Source: a bacterium
Lineage (GTDB): Bacteria; Patescibacteriota; CPR2; UBA1875; JAJYID01
DNA length: 5,379 nt
Reading direction: 5' to 3'
NCBI GenBank assembly: GCA_021791015.1
Contig: JAJYFH010000051.1
Location: 1 to 5,379, forward strand
Shown here in pieces: positions 5,173 through 5,379 of the stretch. The position numbers were made by a program, and so were the translations under genes. The notes beneath the pieces are model-generated. The model worked only from the letters and a program-made list of their open reading frames with translations. It did no database searches and was not told where the DNA came from. Numbering within the stretch: position 1 is the first letter of the stretch; the number at the start of each line of letters is the position of its first letter.

Positions 5173-5379
5173 CTACTGCTTTTTTGTGATAAAAATTCTT
5201 CTAGCCTGCCCCACTCCTTCCGAATAGCTTGAGATACCCGCGTCTTTTGAGGCTCGCTGATGCGCCAGCATGCGTTCATATGCATTCATTGGGGGGAGCA
5301 TTTCTTCCATTCCGGTTTCTTTGACCTTTTTGGCCGCATCATCAACCATTTTTTCTATTCTTTTTTCCTTGTCGCGCAA
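5173..5379 (-). CDS. R3H-domain RNA-binding protein, Jag/KhpB-like, C-terminal part only
   Basis: The last 68 codons are present; the gene continues beyond the right edge, and the TTG at the edge is probably an internal Leu codon. The fragment matches the R3H domain of Jag (SpoIIIJ-associated protein, KhpB): a basic helix with a KK pair, then LPPMNAYERMLAHQ with the R-x3-H signature (R36 and H40 of the fragment), then SSYSEGVGQARRIFI, which corresponds to the family's TESxGxGxxRRVVI ending. In the family this domain binds single-stranded nucleic acid and normally follows a KH domain (and often a Jag-N domain), which would lie outside the window. The gene commonly follows yidC in the rpmH-rnpA-yidC-jag cluster. 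Here it is followed by galU after only three bases, so the two are probably co-transcribed. Identification is good; the full domain layout cannot be seen. Confidence 0.87.
   Translation of the reverse strand: MRDKEKRIEKMVDDAAKKVKETGMEEMLPPMNAYERMLAHQRASKDAGISSYSEGVGQARRIFITKKQ

Noticed and set aside
1..5379. A wholly undescribed defence, mobile or regulatory system
   Set aside because: Every gene belongs to a recognisable family in the dTDP-rhamnose, UDP-glucose, flippase or Jag groups, and no gap above 20 bases is left unexplained. Only the repeats and the RmlC variant stand out.
1..5379. Alternative genetic code with TGA read as an amino acid, as in some CPR lineages
   Set aside because: rmlA, rmlB and galU all end at TGA at or very close to the expected family length, and rmlA and rmlB share these TGA stops with the next start as ATGA.

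Overview
All genes in this 5.4 kb window lie on the minus strand, and almost every base is coding. The order of transcription, from high to low coordinates, is: the 3' end of an R3H/Jag (KhpB-like) RNA-binding protein gene, galU, rmlA, rmlB, an rmlC-like gene, rmlD, and the 5' part of a Wzx-type flippase gene that runs off the left edge. Neighbours are separated by 14 bases or fewer, or they overlap (two ATGA overlaps and one 8-base overlap). This fits a single transcription unit. I see no internal promoter or terminator, and no RNA gene, CRISPR array, IS element or phage gene.

The genes form a clear pathway. GalU makes UDP-glucose from UTP and glucose-1-phosphate. RmlA, RmlB, RmlC and RmlD convert glucose-1-phosphate and dTTP into dTDP-L-rhamnose. 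The flippase would move a lipid-linked glycan across the membrane. Together they point to a rhamnose-containing surface polysaccharide or glycan. No glycosyltransferase lies inside the window; these would be expected further downstream, beyond position 1.

The organism is probably a Patescibacteria/CPR bacterium, perhaps of the Parcubacteria type. This is an inference from gene style: a short RmlA of 241 residues, an RmlC of the non-canonical WHxH cupin type, and two kinds of short palindromic repeat that I associate with such genomes. TGA works as a stop codon (rmlA, rmlB and galU all end in TGA), which argues against the lineages that read TGA as glycine. The jag gene usually sits in the rpmH-rnpA-yidC-jag cluster near the replication origin, so the sequence above position 5379 may be that cluster.

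The most interesting observations are two palindromic repeats that have become protein-coding. One sits in frame inside rmlD and encodes residues 209-216, next to a diverged half-copy. The other supplies the last 13 residues and the stop codon of galU. The third point of interest is the RmlC-like protein, which seems to lack the classical Lys and Tyr of RmlC epimerases. I found no wholly new system here; the pathway itself is well known.
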